From Gilichinskyi gelida (GTDB lineage: Bacteria > Acidobacteriota > Thermoanaerobaculia > Gp7-AA8): a stretch of 64,000 bases of DNA. Position numbers and translations under genes: made by a program. Location of the stretch: positions 82,642-146,641 of the forward strand of contig JBBPII010000016.1 in NCBI GenBank assembly GCA_038040385.1, given 5' to 3'. Shown here piece by piece: positions 34,601-41,846 of the stretch. The notes beneath the pieces were generated by a model. The model was not told the origin of the DNA and searched no databases. It saw only the letters and a list, made by a program, of their open reading frames with translations. How positions within the stretch are numbered: the stretch's first letter is position 1; every line of letters begins with the position of its first letter.

Positions 34601-34616
34601 GGCTCGGCATGGGTGA
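31608..34616 (+). CDS. RND family efflux permease
   Basis: The 1002-residue protein has the HAE-type RND layout: N-terminal helix IEQILRRPVSVIVATIAVAA, a first porter domain, six helices (~340-500), a second porter domain and a final helix bundle. TM4 carries the Asp of the proton relay in GLLVDNSIVVLE (Asp-Asn form). It would expel a hydrophobic or cationic substrate by proton antiport together with the upstream adaptor. Residues about 235-261, between porter subdomains, are encoded by a dispersed palindromic repeat inserted in frame. It overlaps the next gene by eight bases, which is a second RND-like protein, as in heteromeric MdtBC-type pumps. Confidence 0.92.
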   Translation: MIEQILRRPVSVIVATIAVAALGGFALLKLPLALLPQIERPSLVVTAKAPATSRDELLQAVTSPIERRLALVPGVTSLESETRDGEARITLGSAWQTDPDRLRIDVTRRIEGAAGIALDDLSVETTTDLAPVIEVAVIGASGGTRSRIADRVVMPELARIEGAGRIDVAGATPLRVAVRPRAADLAARGMSAADVEQRLRAVGRSLTAGRVREGAAVRPVVVAEPVRSVDELGNIVILSREDGEGSPAARPRSFAALRMTGAGVPLREVAGIDLREISDESTFRLFDRQSDAPREGVLLRVHRAPNANAVALARGVRRRVAELGTRLRDVQVLVVVDRSGDVSRALAELVIAALLGVLLGTIILRWMIGHWRPTLALSAVIPAALLASFTAFYAAGIPLDVISLSGLALATGLLVDNSIVVLESIETARSVLSGTRQIVRAVVASSITLMIVFAPLLYLRGLARAIFGEQAVAVVVSIAASLVLSLTLTPVLASGAGSLKAAAPRPFLRRYLQVLDRAIAHPARALTIGAALIVAGLAIGLLLRRELFARGAARDVVIEVRMPADLEPTVARTRLAQLWSVALAAIDRRTVRSMWLTQLASDKPAAVDIQFSSARAANDAVDRIRNRLATLDGVRAMVRLRPNAFIEAVGGEADRVEIIPSAATEPEAERLARRVIDAMRRNGFRLAADARTSDRRLALTLRWDERLLAESGTNRSAIENDVRAALGNLDSGQADIAAAEPSIRLLPTTPEDIGVVPVHVGKVVVPLGAVAGVHLAPRAPAVFRDERRPARRLLFEGNDVDAANAAIAAVAPRGSESIRLTGHARELRDAFGQMRLALLLASILLYLTVAAFYESLLLPLPVIAALPFAGAGALAALFVTGQSLNIMSLIGLIFLGGVVVNHTVVLLDRVEHLRAAGVAEDEALRRAAADRYRPVIMTTLTAIVGMLPLALFGGPGVELRRSIAVVVIGGLATATAGTLVLIPLLHRALEPLRRRSREARHG
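32312..32387. repeat. Dispersed palindromic repeat inside the RND permease gene
   Basis: CGTCATCCTGAGC at the left end and GCTCAGGATGACG at the right end are inverted, with GGATCTC/GAGATCC inside. It belongs to the same family as the copies at 784 and 59591. It is read as an in-frame 26-residue insertion (VILSREDGEGSP ... RSFAALRMTG). Confidence 0.9.
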
Positions 34617-37600
34617 CCGCGGCGTCGCCCGCGCCATGATCGTGCTCGCCGTAGCGGTCCTGGCGTGCGTCTCCGCGTCGCGGCTTCGACTCGAATACGC
34701 GCCCGATGTGACCTTTCCCGAGCTCGCCGTCACCCTCCGCCTCCCGCCCACCGCCAACGTCGATTCGGCCGAAACGACGCGGCGCTGGATCATTCCGATC
34801 GAAGGAGCCCTGCGGTCGGTCGGCGGCACCACCGGCACGCGCGGCGAAGTCGAAGCGGGATCGGCGACCATTTTGGCCCGCTTCAAGCGCGGCACGGACA
34901 TCGAGTTGAAGGCGGCGCGGCTCGCCTCCGATCTGTCGCCGATCCGGGCGCGCCTTCCGGAGCATGCCAGCCTCGCGGTCTTTCCAGCGCGCGGAGGAGT
35001 GCGGCCCAACGCGGTGTTCGCCATCACCGGAGCGGCAGCGGGCGACGCGGCGGAGCGGATCGCGGAGGAGTTGCGGTCCACCGCCGGCGTTCGTGATGTC
35101 CAGACATTCGGCACCACTGGCGCAGAAGTGGACGTGAGGTTGACGAGCGACGCGGTGGTGAGCGCCGGCGCGATCATTCGCGGACTGATGCCGCGGCCGC
35201 TCGGCGACGCACGGTCGGGATCCCGCCGTCTGCCGCTCGTCGCCGCGCCCGCCGCAACGCGCATCCGCGACCTCCTTCTGGCCACGCCCGCGCTGGTCCG
35301 CCTCGGCGCCATCGCCGACATTCGTGAGCGTCGTGAAGAACCGGCCTCCATCGCCCGCCTCGACGGCCGTCCCGCGGCGATCGTGCGCGTCTTCCGCGAC
35401 GACGACGCGCAGTTGCTCTCGTTCGATCGTGCGGTGGCCAGGGTGGTGGGAGATCGAGGGACGACGATCTGGAGCGACGCGGCGGAGCTGCGAGTCATCC
35501 TTCGCCGTCTCGTCGCGGCCGCGGTCGTCGCCTCGCTGATACTGGCCATCGGCGGCGGATTGCCGCTGGGACTCTACATTCCTCTGTCGATTGCACTGGC
35601 AATCAACGTCTGGCGGATCGCGTCGCTCCGCGTCGACGCCCAAACGCTCCTCGTCACGGCGGTCGCGCTCGCGGCGATCGCTCCCTTTGCCGCTGTGCGC
35701 AGCGTGTCGCGCGCGGTCTGGCCGATGGTCATCGCGGCGTTTTTCGTCCTGCTGTTGCCGATCGCGGCGACGCTCGGCAGCGGCGCGCTCGCGCCGCTCA
35801 TTTCGCCTCCGGCACGCGACTTCGCCATCGCCGCCGGATGCGCGCTCGCCAGTGTAGCGGCCGGCTTCAGCCGGCCGGGGGTCGGCCGGCTGAAGCCGGC
35901 CGCTACACTGGTCAAAGTCCTTCTCCGCAACTCCGCATCGGTGGTCCTCGCATGCCTCGCCGTCGCTCTCTTTTTTCTGTCGTGGTTCGGAGCGCGGCTC
36001 GACCCGCGTCGCAGCCGTGGGAGCGCCGACCGCAGCCGCGTCTTCGTGCGCATGCAGTTGCCGTCCGGCACGACCCTGTCGCAGACCACACGCGCCGCGA
36101 AGGCGGTCGAAGATGCGCTGCGGGGCCTCGGAGGTGTGAAGCGTTTCTGGACCTCGGCGAGCGCCGGAAGCGCGGTGGTGGTCATCGAGGTCGAGCACCG
36201 ACTCGAGCAGCCGCAGCGCTTCGACCTTTTTCAGAGCGCCTTGCGCGCGCGGATTCCGTTGTCGTACGGCACGGTCTCCATTCAGAACTCGTTCGATCGC
36301 GGCTCGGCGTCGGCGTTGGCCGAATCGATCGAGGAGCAGCCGTACGCGGACGATACCGGCAGCATCTACCGCTTCCTGCTCAAAGGGACCGATGCCGATG
36401 TCCTGCGGCGCACGGCCGAGACGTTGACGACGCGCATCGCGCGCGGCGATGTTCCGCGGAAGGCCATCCGGAGCGGATGGCCCGAGGCGTCTCCGCGCAT
36501 CGAGCTGGTGGCGGCGAAGACGTTGTCGCCGGAGCTCGCCGACGCCGCCGCGGCGCTGAGCCGGCAATCGCTTCCGCCCATCGAGGAGAACTTGTCCGAC
36601 GGCACCGTCCTTCGCGTGGCCACCCGCGACGCGCCCGCCGGCCCTGACGACGTGCCGCGCCGGAGCGAGTTGTTCGCGCGGCCCTTGCGCGTCGCCGGCC
36701 GGCTGCTGGTGGTGGAGAACGCGTTCGAGGCGCGGCCGTCGTCGACCGAGGGGGCGGTCACGCGAGAGCTGGGGCGGTTCGTCCTTCCCATGGATGTCGG
36801 CGTGGGGGGGCAGACTCGCGAGCAGGCGATCGCCAAGCGCCTGGAGATCGACCGAACCATCTCCCTCGTCGCGTTGCCGGCCGAGGTCATCGCCGAACGG
36901 CCGCAACTCGCCGCGTGGAGCTTCTCCCTGGCGAAGTTGAGATTGGCGGCCGTGGCCGCATTCCTGCCGCTGCTGATCTTCACCGCCGCGGCGATCGCGC
37001 TCGCATCGCTGGCGCGCGCCGCGGTGGCGCTGACGCCGGCGGCGGTGTCGATCGCGTTCGTCGCGCCGGTCCTGGCCGCCGCGTCAGCGCGCCTCGATGA
37101 AATGACGCTGCTGGCGACGGGAGCCGCCGTCTGCTGCGTCGCCGCCCTGGCGGTGGTCATGCTGCTTCGCATCGGAGGCGCTTCCGCCGGGAGAACGTAC
37201 CGCGCGATTCGCCTTCATGCGTGGCCGCTGGTCGTGGCCGCGATCGCCGGCGGAGCGCTCATCGCCATCGCCGCCAGCGCGCGTCCGGCCATCGGCGACG
37301 CCTGGCGCGCGCCGTTGCTCGCGGCGGGGGCGGTGGTCATCACCGGGATTCCGGCGGCGCTCGTTCTGCCGGGCACCATCGATGTGTTGCTTCGCGATGC
37401 CGCGGGGCGTCGCGGCGCCGTTGCGCGCGCCTCGGCCCGGCCGGCGGTCTGGTCGCACTCGGACGCGGCGCCGCACCTCTCCGTGCGTAACGTCACCAAG
37501 ATCTACGGGAGCGGATTCCGCGCCCTGCATCGCGTCAGCTTCGATCTGACGCCCGGCGTCATCGGGCTCCTCGGCCCGAACGGAGCCGGGAAGACCACGC

Positions 37601-38394
37601 TGTTGCGCATTCTCACCGGCCTGCTCCAGCCCACACGCGGAACGATTGCCTATTGCGGGGTGCCCGTGCGGGCGGAGAACGTCGCGGAGTTTCGGCGGTC
37701 GATCGGATTCCTTCCGCAGGAGTTCAACGCGTACGCCGGTCTCACCGCGGCCCAGTTCCTCGAGTTCTGGGCGCTGGAACGCGGCATGGACCAGCCCCGG
37801 CGGCGCGGGGAACAGATCGAAGAGCTTCTCGCCGCCGTCGGACTCGAGGAGCACACCAATCGGCGCGTTCGCGATTTTTCAGGCGGCATGCGGCAGCGCA
37901 TCGGCATCGCGCGCGCGCTGCTGGGCAACCCTCCGCTGCTGATCGTCGACGAGCCGACCACCGGACTGGACATCGAAGCGCGCCGCCGCTTTCGCGATTT
38001 CCTGACCGCGCTGGCGCGGAAGCGGATCGTGATCCTCTCCAGTCACATCGCCAGCGACGTGGAGACGACGGCCATGCGTCTTCTCCTGCTGTCGCGCGGC
38101 GAGTTGCGGTGGCAAGGCTCGGTCGAGGGCCTCCTGGCCCGCGCGCGCGGACGCGTCTTCGAGACCATCGTCTCCGACGCCGACGTCCGCACCCTCGCCC
38201 ATCAGTACCGCATCACCGCCCGGGTACGCGTGCCCAGCGGCATCCGCATTCGCGGCGTTGCCGCGGAGGGCCAGCCGCTTCCCGGCCCCGAAGTGAAGGC
38301 GTCGCTGGAGGAGGCGTACCTCAGCGAGGTGTCGACCGGCGCGATCCGCCGGGGGAGCTTCGCGTTCGTGTTCGCGACCCCAGCGTCACGTTAG
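34609..38394 (+). CDS. Degenerate RND permease fused to an ABC ATPase
   Basis: A 1261-residue single frame. Residues ~1-940 have RND layout: N-terminal helix MIVLAVAVLACVSASRL, porter domain (YAPDVTFPELAVTLRLPP), a helix bundle (~305-455), a second porter domain and a last bundle (~775-935). The TM4 acidic pair of proton-driven pumps is not seen (SLRVDAQTLLVTAVAL aligns there). After a ~20-residue linker, residues ~955-1180 are a complete ABC ATPase: Walker A GPNGAGKTTL near 989, Q-loop FLPQEF, FSGGMRQRIGIA, Walker B LLIVDEPTTGLD and H-loop SSHIASD. ABC and RND pumps are normally separate classes, so this is an odd fusion. Residues ~414-434 come from a palindromic repeat. Confidence 0.85.
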   Translation: MGDRGVARAMIVLAVAVLACVSASRLRLEYAPDVTFPELAVTLRLPPTANVDSAETTRRWIIPIEGALRSVGGTTGTRGEVEAGSATILARFKRGTDIELKAARLASDLSPIRARLPEHASLAVFPARGGVRPNAVFAITGAAAGDAAERIAEELRSTAGVRDVQTFGTTGAEVDVRLTSDAVVSAGAIIRGLMPRPLGDARSGSRRLPLVAAPAATRIRDLLLATPALVRLGAIADIRERREEPASIARLDGRPAAIVRVFRDDDAQLLSFDRAVARVVGDRGTTIWSDAAELRVILRRLVAAAVVASLILAIGGGLPLGLYIPLSIALAINVWRIASLRVDAQTLLVTAVALAAIAPFAAVRSVSRAVWPMVIAAFFVLLLPIAATLGSGALAPLISPPARDFAIAAGCALASVAAGFSRPGVGRLKPAATLVKVLLRNSASVVLACLAVALFFLSWFGARLDPRRSRGSADRSRVFVRMQLPSGTTLSQTTRAAKAVEDALRGLGGVKRFWTSASAGSAVVVIEVEHRLEQPQRFDLFQSALRARIPLSYGTVSIQNSFDRGSASALAESIEEQPYADDTGSIYRFLLKGTDADVLRRTAETLTTRIARGDVPRKAIRSGWPEASPRIELVAAKTLSPELADAAAALSRQSLPPIEENLSDGTVLRVATRDAPAGPDDVPRRSELFARPLRVAGRLLVVENAFEARPSSTEGAVTRELGRFVLPMDVGVGGQTREQAIAKRLEIDRTISLVALPAEVIAERPQLAAWSFSLAKLRLAAVAAFLPLLIFTAAAIALASLARAAVALTPAAVSIAFVAPVLAAASARLDEMTLLATGAAVCCVAALAVVMLLRIGGASAGRTYRAIRLHAWPLVVAAIAGGALIAIAASARPAIGDAWRAPLLAAGAVVITGIPAALVLPGTIDVLLRDAAGRRGAVARASARPAVWSHSDAAPHLSVRNVTKIYGSGFRALHRVSFDLTPGVIGLLGPNGAGKTTLLRILTGLLQPTRGTIAYCGVPVRAENVAEFRRSIGFLPQEFNAYAGLTAAQFLEFWALERGMDQPRRRGEQIEELLAAVGLEEHTNRRVRDFSGGMRQRIGIARALLGNPPLLIVDEPTTGLDIEARRRFRDFLTALARKRIVILSSHIASDVETTAMRLLLLSRGELRWQGSVEGLLARARGRVFETIVSDADVRTLAHQYRITARVRVPSGIRIRGVAAEGQPLPGPEVKASLEEAYLSEVSTGAIRRGSFAFVFATPASR
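35849..35911. repeat. 63-base near-perfect palindrome inside the RND-ABC fusion gene
   Basis: Arms of 28 bases (starting CCAGTGTAGCGGCCGGC) are perfectly inverted around a seven-base loop. The length is 21 codons and it is read in frame as VAAGFSRPGVGRLKPAATL between two membrane helices. A different family from the GTCATCC repeats. Confidence 0.9.
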
Positions 38395-38436
38395 GCGGAC
38401 CGTGAAGCTGGTCCGCCTGCTCACGGCCGGAGTGCA

Positions 38437-39249
38437 CTAGTAGTCCCAAGGCGGACCGGGCACCGCCATCTCCGACCACGCGTCGCCGGTGACGTTGTCG
38501 ACCGTCGATCCGTAAGCGATCCAGGCGTCGGATTGCTGCCCGGTAATGTTTTCGATGACGATATCCGTCGTCGGCGCGAGACCATTCCCCATCGAAATCT
38601 GCTGCATCGACAACGGCGGAACTATAAACGTCTGTCCCGTCGGTGTGCCGCTGCCGGTATCAATGTAGGCAAAGAACGTTTGCGGCTTCTTCGGATCCAG
38701 GTTCACCACGCCGACGTTGACACGATAGTTCGCACCGTTTTCCGAGCCGCCGGCGCCGCTCACGCAAGCGCGCAAGTGTGTGCTGATCGTGTCGGTATCG
38801 ATCGCTGGAAAACTCTGCGACGTCGTGCCCGTCGAGCCCGGCTGCGTTGTCCAGATTCGCGAGCTGACGCGCAACCACGCAGTTCGGTCGACTGCGCCAG
38901 TACTCGTGATGCCGGTGACCAGGATCGCTCCGAGTCCGCTGACATTCAGAACGTCGCGGACAAAATCGGTGGAACGGATGACGCTCCCCGCTGCCATTTC
39001 GACTTGCATCGTCGTACCGCCGTTGCCGGCCTGCGGCAGCCAGTCGAAGCGCACAGTCTGAGTTCGACTGGTGCGGTTGCTGACATAGATGTCGGAGTGA
39101 AAAAACGTTCCGTTTGCACCAGCCGTGCTGCCGGCCGCCGGAATCAGGACCTGCGGCGCTCCCCCCAGAGTCTGGATCACAGTGGCAGTTGCCGATGTAA
39201 CCGACAGAAGAATCGTCATCGCCAATGTGCTCGCCACGCGTGTTTTCAT
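38437..39249 (-). CDS. Secreted hypothetical protein (270 aa)
   Basis: A signal peptide (MKTRVASTLAMTILLSVTSATA) precedes a Ser/Thr/Gly-rich, probably all-beta chain with FFHSDIYVSNRTSRTQTVRF and AILVTGITSTGAVDRTAWLRV. No family is recognised, though the pattern of a repeated NRTSRTQTV-type sandwich is common in secreted proteins annotated only as hypothetical in acidobacteria-like genomes. The ATG at 39249 starts the signal peptide; an ATG at 39264 would add five residues. A GGAGG lies seven bases before 39249. It is convergent with the RND-ABC operon and lies after pheS on the same strand, where pheT is often found. Confidence 0.75.
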   Translation of the reverse strand: MKTRVASTLAMTILLSVTSATATVIQTLGGAPQVLIPAAGSTAGANGTFFHSDIYVSNRTSRTQTVRFDWLPQAGNGGTTMQVEMAAGSVIRSTDFVRDVLNVSGLGAILVTGITSTGAVDRTAWLRVSSRIWTTQPGSTGTTSQSFPAIDTDTISTHLRACVSGAGGSENGANYRVNVGVVNLDPKKPQTFFAYIDTGSGTPTGQTFIVPPLSMQQISMGNGLAPTTDIVIENITGQQSDAWIAYGSTVDNVTGDAWSEMAVPGPPWDY

Positions 39250-39310
39250 GATGTGCCTCCACACTTAGAGTGCAGGTGCGGTGGCAAACGTTTCAAAAGG
39301 CCACGCCGAA

Positions 39311-39336
39311 GATCCTTCGCTACGCTCAGGATTTAG
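39311..39336. repeat. Half copy of the GGATGAC repeat family at the 3' end of pheS
   Basis: GAAGATCCTTCGCTACGCTC then AGGATT matches only the right half of the family. It touches the pheS stop codon. Confidence 0.55.
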
Positions 39337-40358
39337 AACTGCCCCAGCACGCGCAGGTCGTTCTCGAAGAGCGTCCGGATGTTCGGGATGTCGAACTTGA
39401 TCATCGCGCAGCGGTCGAGCCCGAGGCCGAAGGCGAAGCCGCTCCACTCCTCGGGGTCGATGCCGACGTTGCGCAGCACCTGCGGGTGGATCATCCCGCA
39501 GCCGAGGATCTCCATCCAGCCGGTCTGCGAGCAGGTGCCGCAGCCGGCGCCCTTGCAATTGAAGCACGACATGTCCACTTCCGCCGATGGCTCGGTGAAG
39601 GGGAAGTAGCTGGGGCGCATCCGCATCTCGAGCTTCTCGCCGAAGAGGCGCTTGATGAAGTGCTCGAGCGTGGCGCGGAGATGCCCGATGTGGATGCCCC
39701 TGTCGACCAGGAACCCCTCGGCCTGATGGAACATCGGCGAGCGGCGCATGGTGATCTCGTCGCGGCGATAGACGCGGCCGCAGGAGAGCACCTTCACCGG
39801 CGGCTTCCACTTCTCCATCGAGCGGATCTGCACGTTCGAGGTGTGCGTGCGCAGGAGCAATTTGTCGGCGTCGAGGAAGAAGGTGTCCTGCGTGTCGCGG
39901 GCCGGGTGGTCGGGCGTGAAGTTCAACGCCTCGAAGTTGTACCAGTCGGTCTCCACCTCGGGGCCGGGATCGAGCGAGTAGCCCATCTCGGTGAAGATCT
40001 GCTCCATCTCCCGTCGGACGATGGTGGTCGGATGCAGATGCCCGAGCCGCGGCATGCGCGCGGGGAGGGTGACGTCGATGGATTCCGCTGCTTCCTTGCG
40101 CGTCGTCTCCTCCGCCGCGATGCGGTCGCTCTTTTCCTTGAGCTCCGCCTCGAGGCGGTCGCGCAGCTTGTTCAGCGCGTCGCCGGCATCCTTCTTCTGC
40201 TCCTTCGGCACCTCTTTGAGGCGGGCGAAGAGGGCGGGGACCAGCCCACCCTTGCGGCCGAAATAGCGAACGCGCAGCTCGTCGAGGGCGTGGGTGTCGT
40301 CGGCGGCGGCTAGCGCCGCGTCGAACTCACGGCCGGCTCGAGCGATATCGTCGATCAT
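39333..40358 (-). CDS. pheS: Phenylalanine-tRNA ligase alpha subunit
   Basis: The 341-residue class II synthetase subunit has the N-terminal coiled coil (about 1-90), motif 2 LLRTHTSNVQIRSME with GRVYRRDEITMRRSPMFHQ (split across the loop), the FFPFTEPSAEVD-like SYFPFTEPSAEVDM and motif 3 GFAFGLGLDRCAMIKFDIPN. It charges tRNA-Phe with PheT. It ends the thrS-infC-rpmI-rplT-pheS cluster. pheT, which normally follows directly, is absent; a secreted protein gene comes next and pheT must lie elsewhere. Confidence 0.97.
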   Translation of the reverse strand: MIDDIARAGREFDAALAAADDTHALDELRVRYFGRKGGLVPALFARLKEVPKEQKKDAGDALNKLRDRLEAELKEKSDRIAAEETTRKEAAESIDVTLPARMPRLGHLHPTTIVRREMEQIFTEMGYSLDPGPEVETDWYNFEALNFTPDHPARDTQDTFFLDADKLLLRTHTSNVQIRSMEKWKPPVKVLSCGRVYRRDEITMRRSPMFHQAEGFLVDRGIHIGHLRATLEHFIKRLFGEKLEMRMRPSYFPFTEPSAEVDMSCFNCKGAGCGTCSQTGWMEILGCGMIHPQVLRNVGIDPEEWSGFAFGLGLDRCAMIKFDIPNIRTLFENDLRVLGQF

Positions 40359-40395
40359 TGAGATCCTTCGCCGTCTCCGCGGCTCAGGATGACGT
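40359..40395. repeat. Half copy of the GGATGAC repeat family before pheS
   Basis: GAGATCCTTCGCCGTCTCCG followed by CGGCTCAGGATGAC is the right half of the family, placed in the 60-base gap between rplT and pheS and touching the pheS start region. Confidence 0.6.
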
Positions 40396-40418
40396 TCAGC
40401 GGCTGCCGCCGCTTCACG

Positions 40419-40817
40419 TCATTTCGCGGTTGCCTTGTCCAGAGCGGCGCGCAACTGCTTCTTCTCGATCGCTCCGCGCGCGCTGGCGACCAGCGCCTTG
40501 AACGCGTTGGCGTCGCGGACGGCGAGGTCGGCGAGCACCTTACGGTCGATGGTCGAGCCGGCGGCCTTGAGGCCGGACATGAGCTGCGAGTACGACATGC
40601 CGTTCAGGCGGGCGGCGGCGTTGATGCGGGCGATCCACAGCTTGCGGAACTGCCCCTTGCGATCCTTGCGGCCGGTGAAGGCGGCGTTGAGCGCTTTGTC
40701 CACCGCCTGCTTGGCGATGCGGTGGCCGCGCGACTTCATCCCCCAATAGCCCTTGGCGAGCTTCAGGATCTTCGAACGGCGGTTCTTTCTTTTTGGGCCT
40801 CGTTTGACGCGCGGCAT
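40419..40817 (-). CDS. rplT: 50S ribosomal protein L20
   Basis: A 132-residue L20 with the diagnostic MPRVKRGPKRKNRRSKILKL start, GYWGMKSRGHRIAKQAV and RKLWIARINAAARLNGMSY. It binds 23S rRNA early in 50S assembly and, in other bacteria, represses its own operon. It follows rpmI with a 75-base gap. The C-terminus (KKQLRAALDKATAK) is slightly longer than in E. coli. Confidence 0.98.
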   Translation of the reverse strand: MPRVKRGPKRKNRRSKILKLAKGYWGMKSRGHRIAKQAVDKALNAAFTGRKDRKGQFRKLWIARINAAARLNGMSYSQLMSGLKAAGSTIDRKVLADLAVRDANAFKALVASARGAIEKKQLRAALDKATAK

Positions 40818-40892
40818 GGTCTCTCCTCGTTTGTGATTTCAGAGCGGGCGGGTCAGGAGGTGAAGCGTAACCGCGCCTCGCTCGAGGTTGGA

Positions 40893-41090
40893 CTACAGAT
40901 ACGGAATCATCTTCTTGACGGTCTTCTCATTCGCCTTCGACACTTCTGTCTCCTGCCCAAGCGCGGCCTTCCGGCCCTGCGACTTCTTGGTCAGGATGTG
41001 CGAATGGAAGGCGTGATGACGCTGCAGCTTCCCGCTGCCCGTCTTCTTGAAGCGCTTCGCGGCGCCGCGGTGCGTCTTGATCTTCGGCAT
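40893..41090 (-). CDS. rpmI: 50S ribosomal protein L35
   Basis: The 65-residue L35 begins MPKIKTHRGAAKRFKKTGSG and has HHAFHSHILTKKSQGRK, both standard. It is in the usual infC-rpmI-rplT order, with a dispersed repeat (41142-41218) in the 144-base gap after infC. Confidence 0.97.
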   Translation of the reverse strand: MPKIKTHRGAAKRFKKTGSGKLQRHHAFHSHILTKKSQGRKAALGQETEVSKANEKTVKKMIPYL

Positions 41091-41141
41091 AGCTTGGCTC
41101 CTAACTGGCTGAGCTGTGAGTGAATTCCCGTGCGCCGCGGT

Positions 41142-41218
41142 GTCATCCTGAGCCGCGAAGACGGCGAAGGATCCCCCGCTTCAGGGGATCCTTCGCGCTC
41201 TTCGGCGCTCAGGATGAC
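41142..41218. repeat. Dispersed palindromic repeat between infC and rpmI
   Basis: Ends GTCATCCTGAGC and GCTCAGGATGAC are inverted, with inner GGATCCC and GGGATCC. In an operon transcript it would form a long hairpin between two ribosomal genes. Confidence 0.9.
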
Positions 41219-41234
41219 ACGCGCTACGCGCGTG

Positions 41235-41792
41235 TCACTTGTTCGGGGCGATCACCATCGTCATCCGGTTCCCCTGGACGTCGGGGTTGGCGTTCTCGGC
41301 GGTGCCGACTTCCTTGATGTCCGTCAGCAGCCGGTCGAGCACGGCGCGCCCCAGCTCCATGTGCGACATCTCCCGTCCGCGGAAGCGGATGGACGCCTTG
41401 ACCTTGTCGCCGTGCTGGAGGAACCGCACGATGTTGTTCTTCTTGAAGTCGTAGTCGTGCTCGTCGATCCGAGGCCGGAACTGCACCTCCTTGACCACGA
41501 TGACTTTCTGCTTCTTCTTCGCCTCGCTCTGCTTCTTCTTCTGCTGGAACTGGTACTTCCCGTAATCCATGATCTTGCAGACCGGCGGAGCGGCGGTCGG
41601 AGAGATCTCGACGAGATCGAGGTCTTTCTCTCTCGCCATGTCCTGCGCCTGCTGGAGCGGGACGATTCCAACCTGAGAGCCGTCGGCGCCGATGAGGCGC
41701 ACCTCGGGGATTCCTCGGATCAGGTCATTGATTCTGGATTCTGGTTCAGCGGGTCTGCGGTCGAATCTCGATCCTCGTCGCGGTGGAAAAAT
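41235..41792 (-). CDS. infC: Translation initiation factor IF-3, AUU start
   Basis: IF-3 keeps the 30S subunit free and checks the start codon. The frame read from the first conventional codon (GTG at 41702) would lack the N-terminal motif, but the same frame continues upstream with RINDLIRGIPEVRLIG, the standard IF-3 opening, and has no ATG, GTG or TTG before a TAG at about 41807. An AGGAGG (41806-41801) lies eight bases before ATT at 41792. Starting there gives 185 residues, close to E. coli IF-3 (180), whose gene also starts with AUU as an autoregulatory device. An ATC at 41798 is too close to the Shine-Dalgarno. Confidence 0.93.
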   Translation of the reverse strand: MFPPRRGSRFDRRPAEPESRINDLIRGIPEVRLIGADGSQVGIVPLQQAQDMAREKDLDLVEISPTAAPPVCKIMDYGKYQFQQKKKQSEAKKKQKVIVVKEVQFRPRIDEHDYDFKKNNIVRFLQHGDKVKASIRFRGREMSHMELGRAVLDRLLTDIKEVGTAENANPDVQGNRMTMVIAPNK

Positions 41793-41846
41793 ACGGATGC
41801 CCTCCTATTCGGCTGGTCTGGAACGCGGCAATCTACGAATAAACCT

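Noticed and set aside
41796..41798. ATC as infC start codon
   Set aside because: It lies only two bases from AGGAGG; ATT at 41792 has proper spacing.
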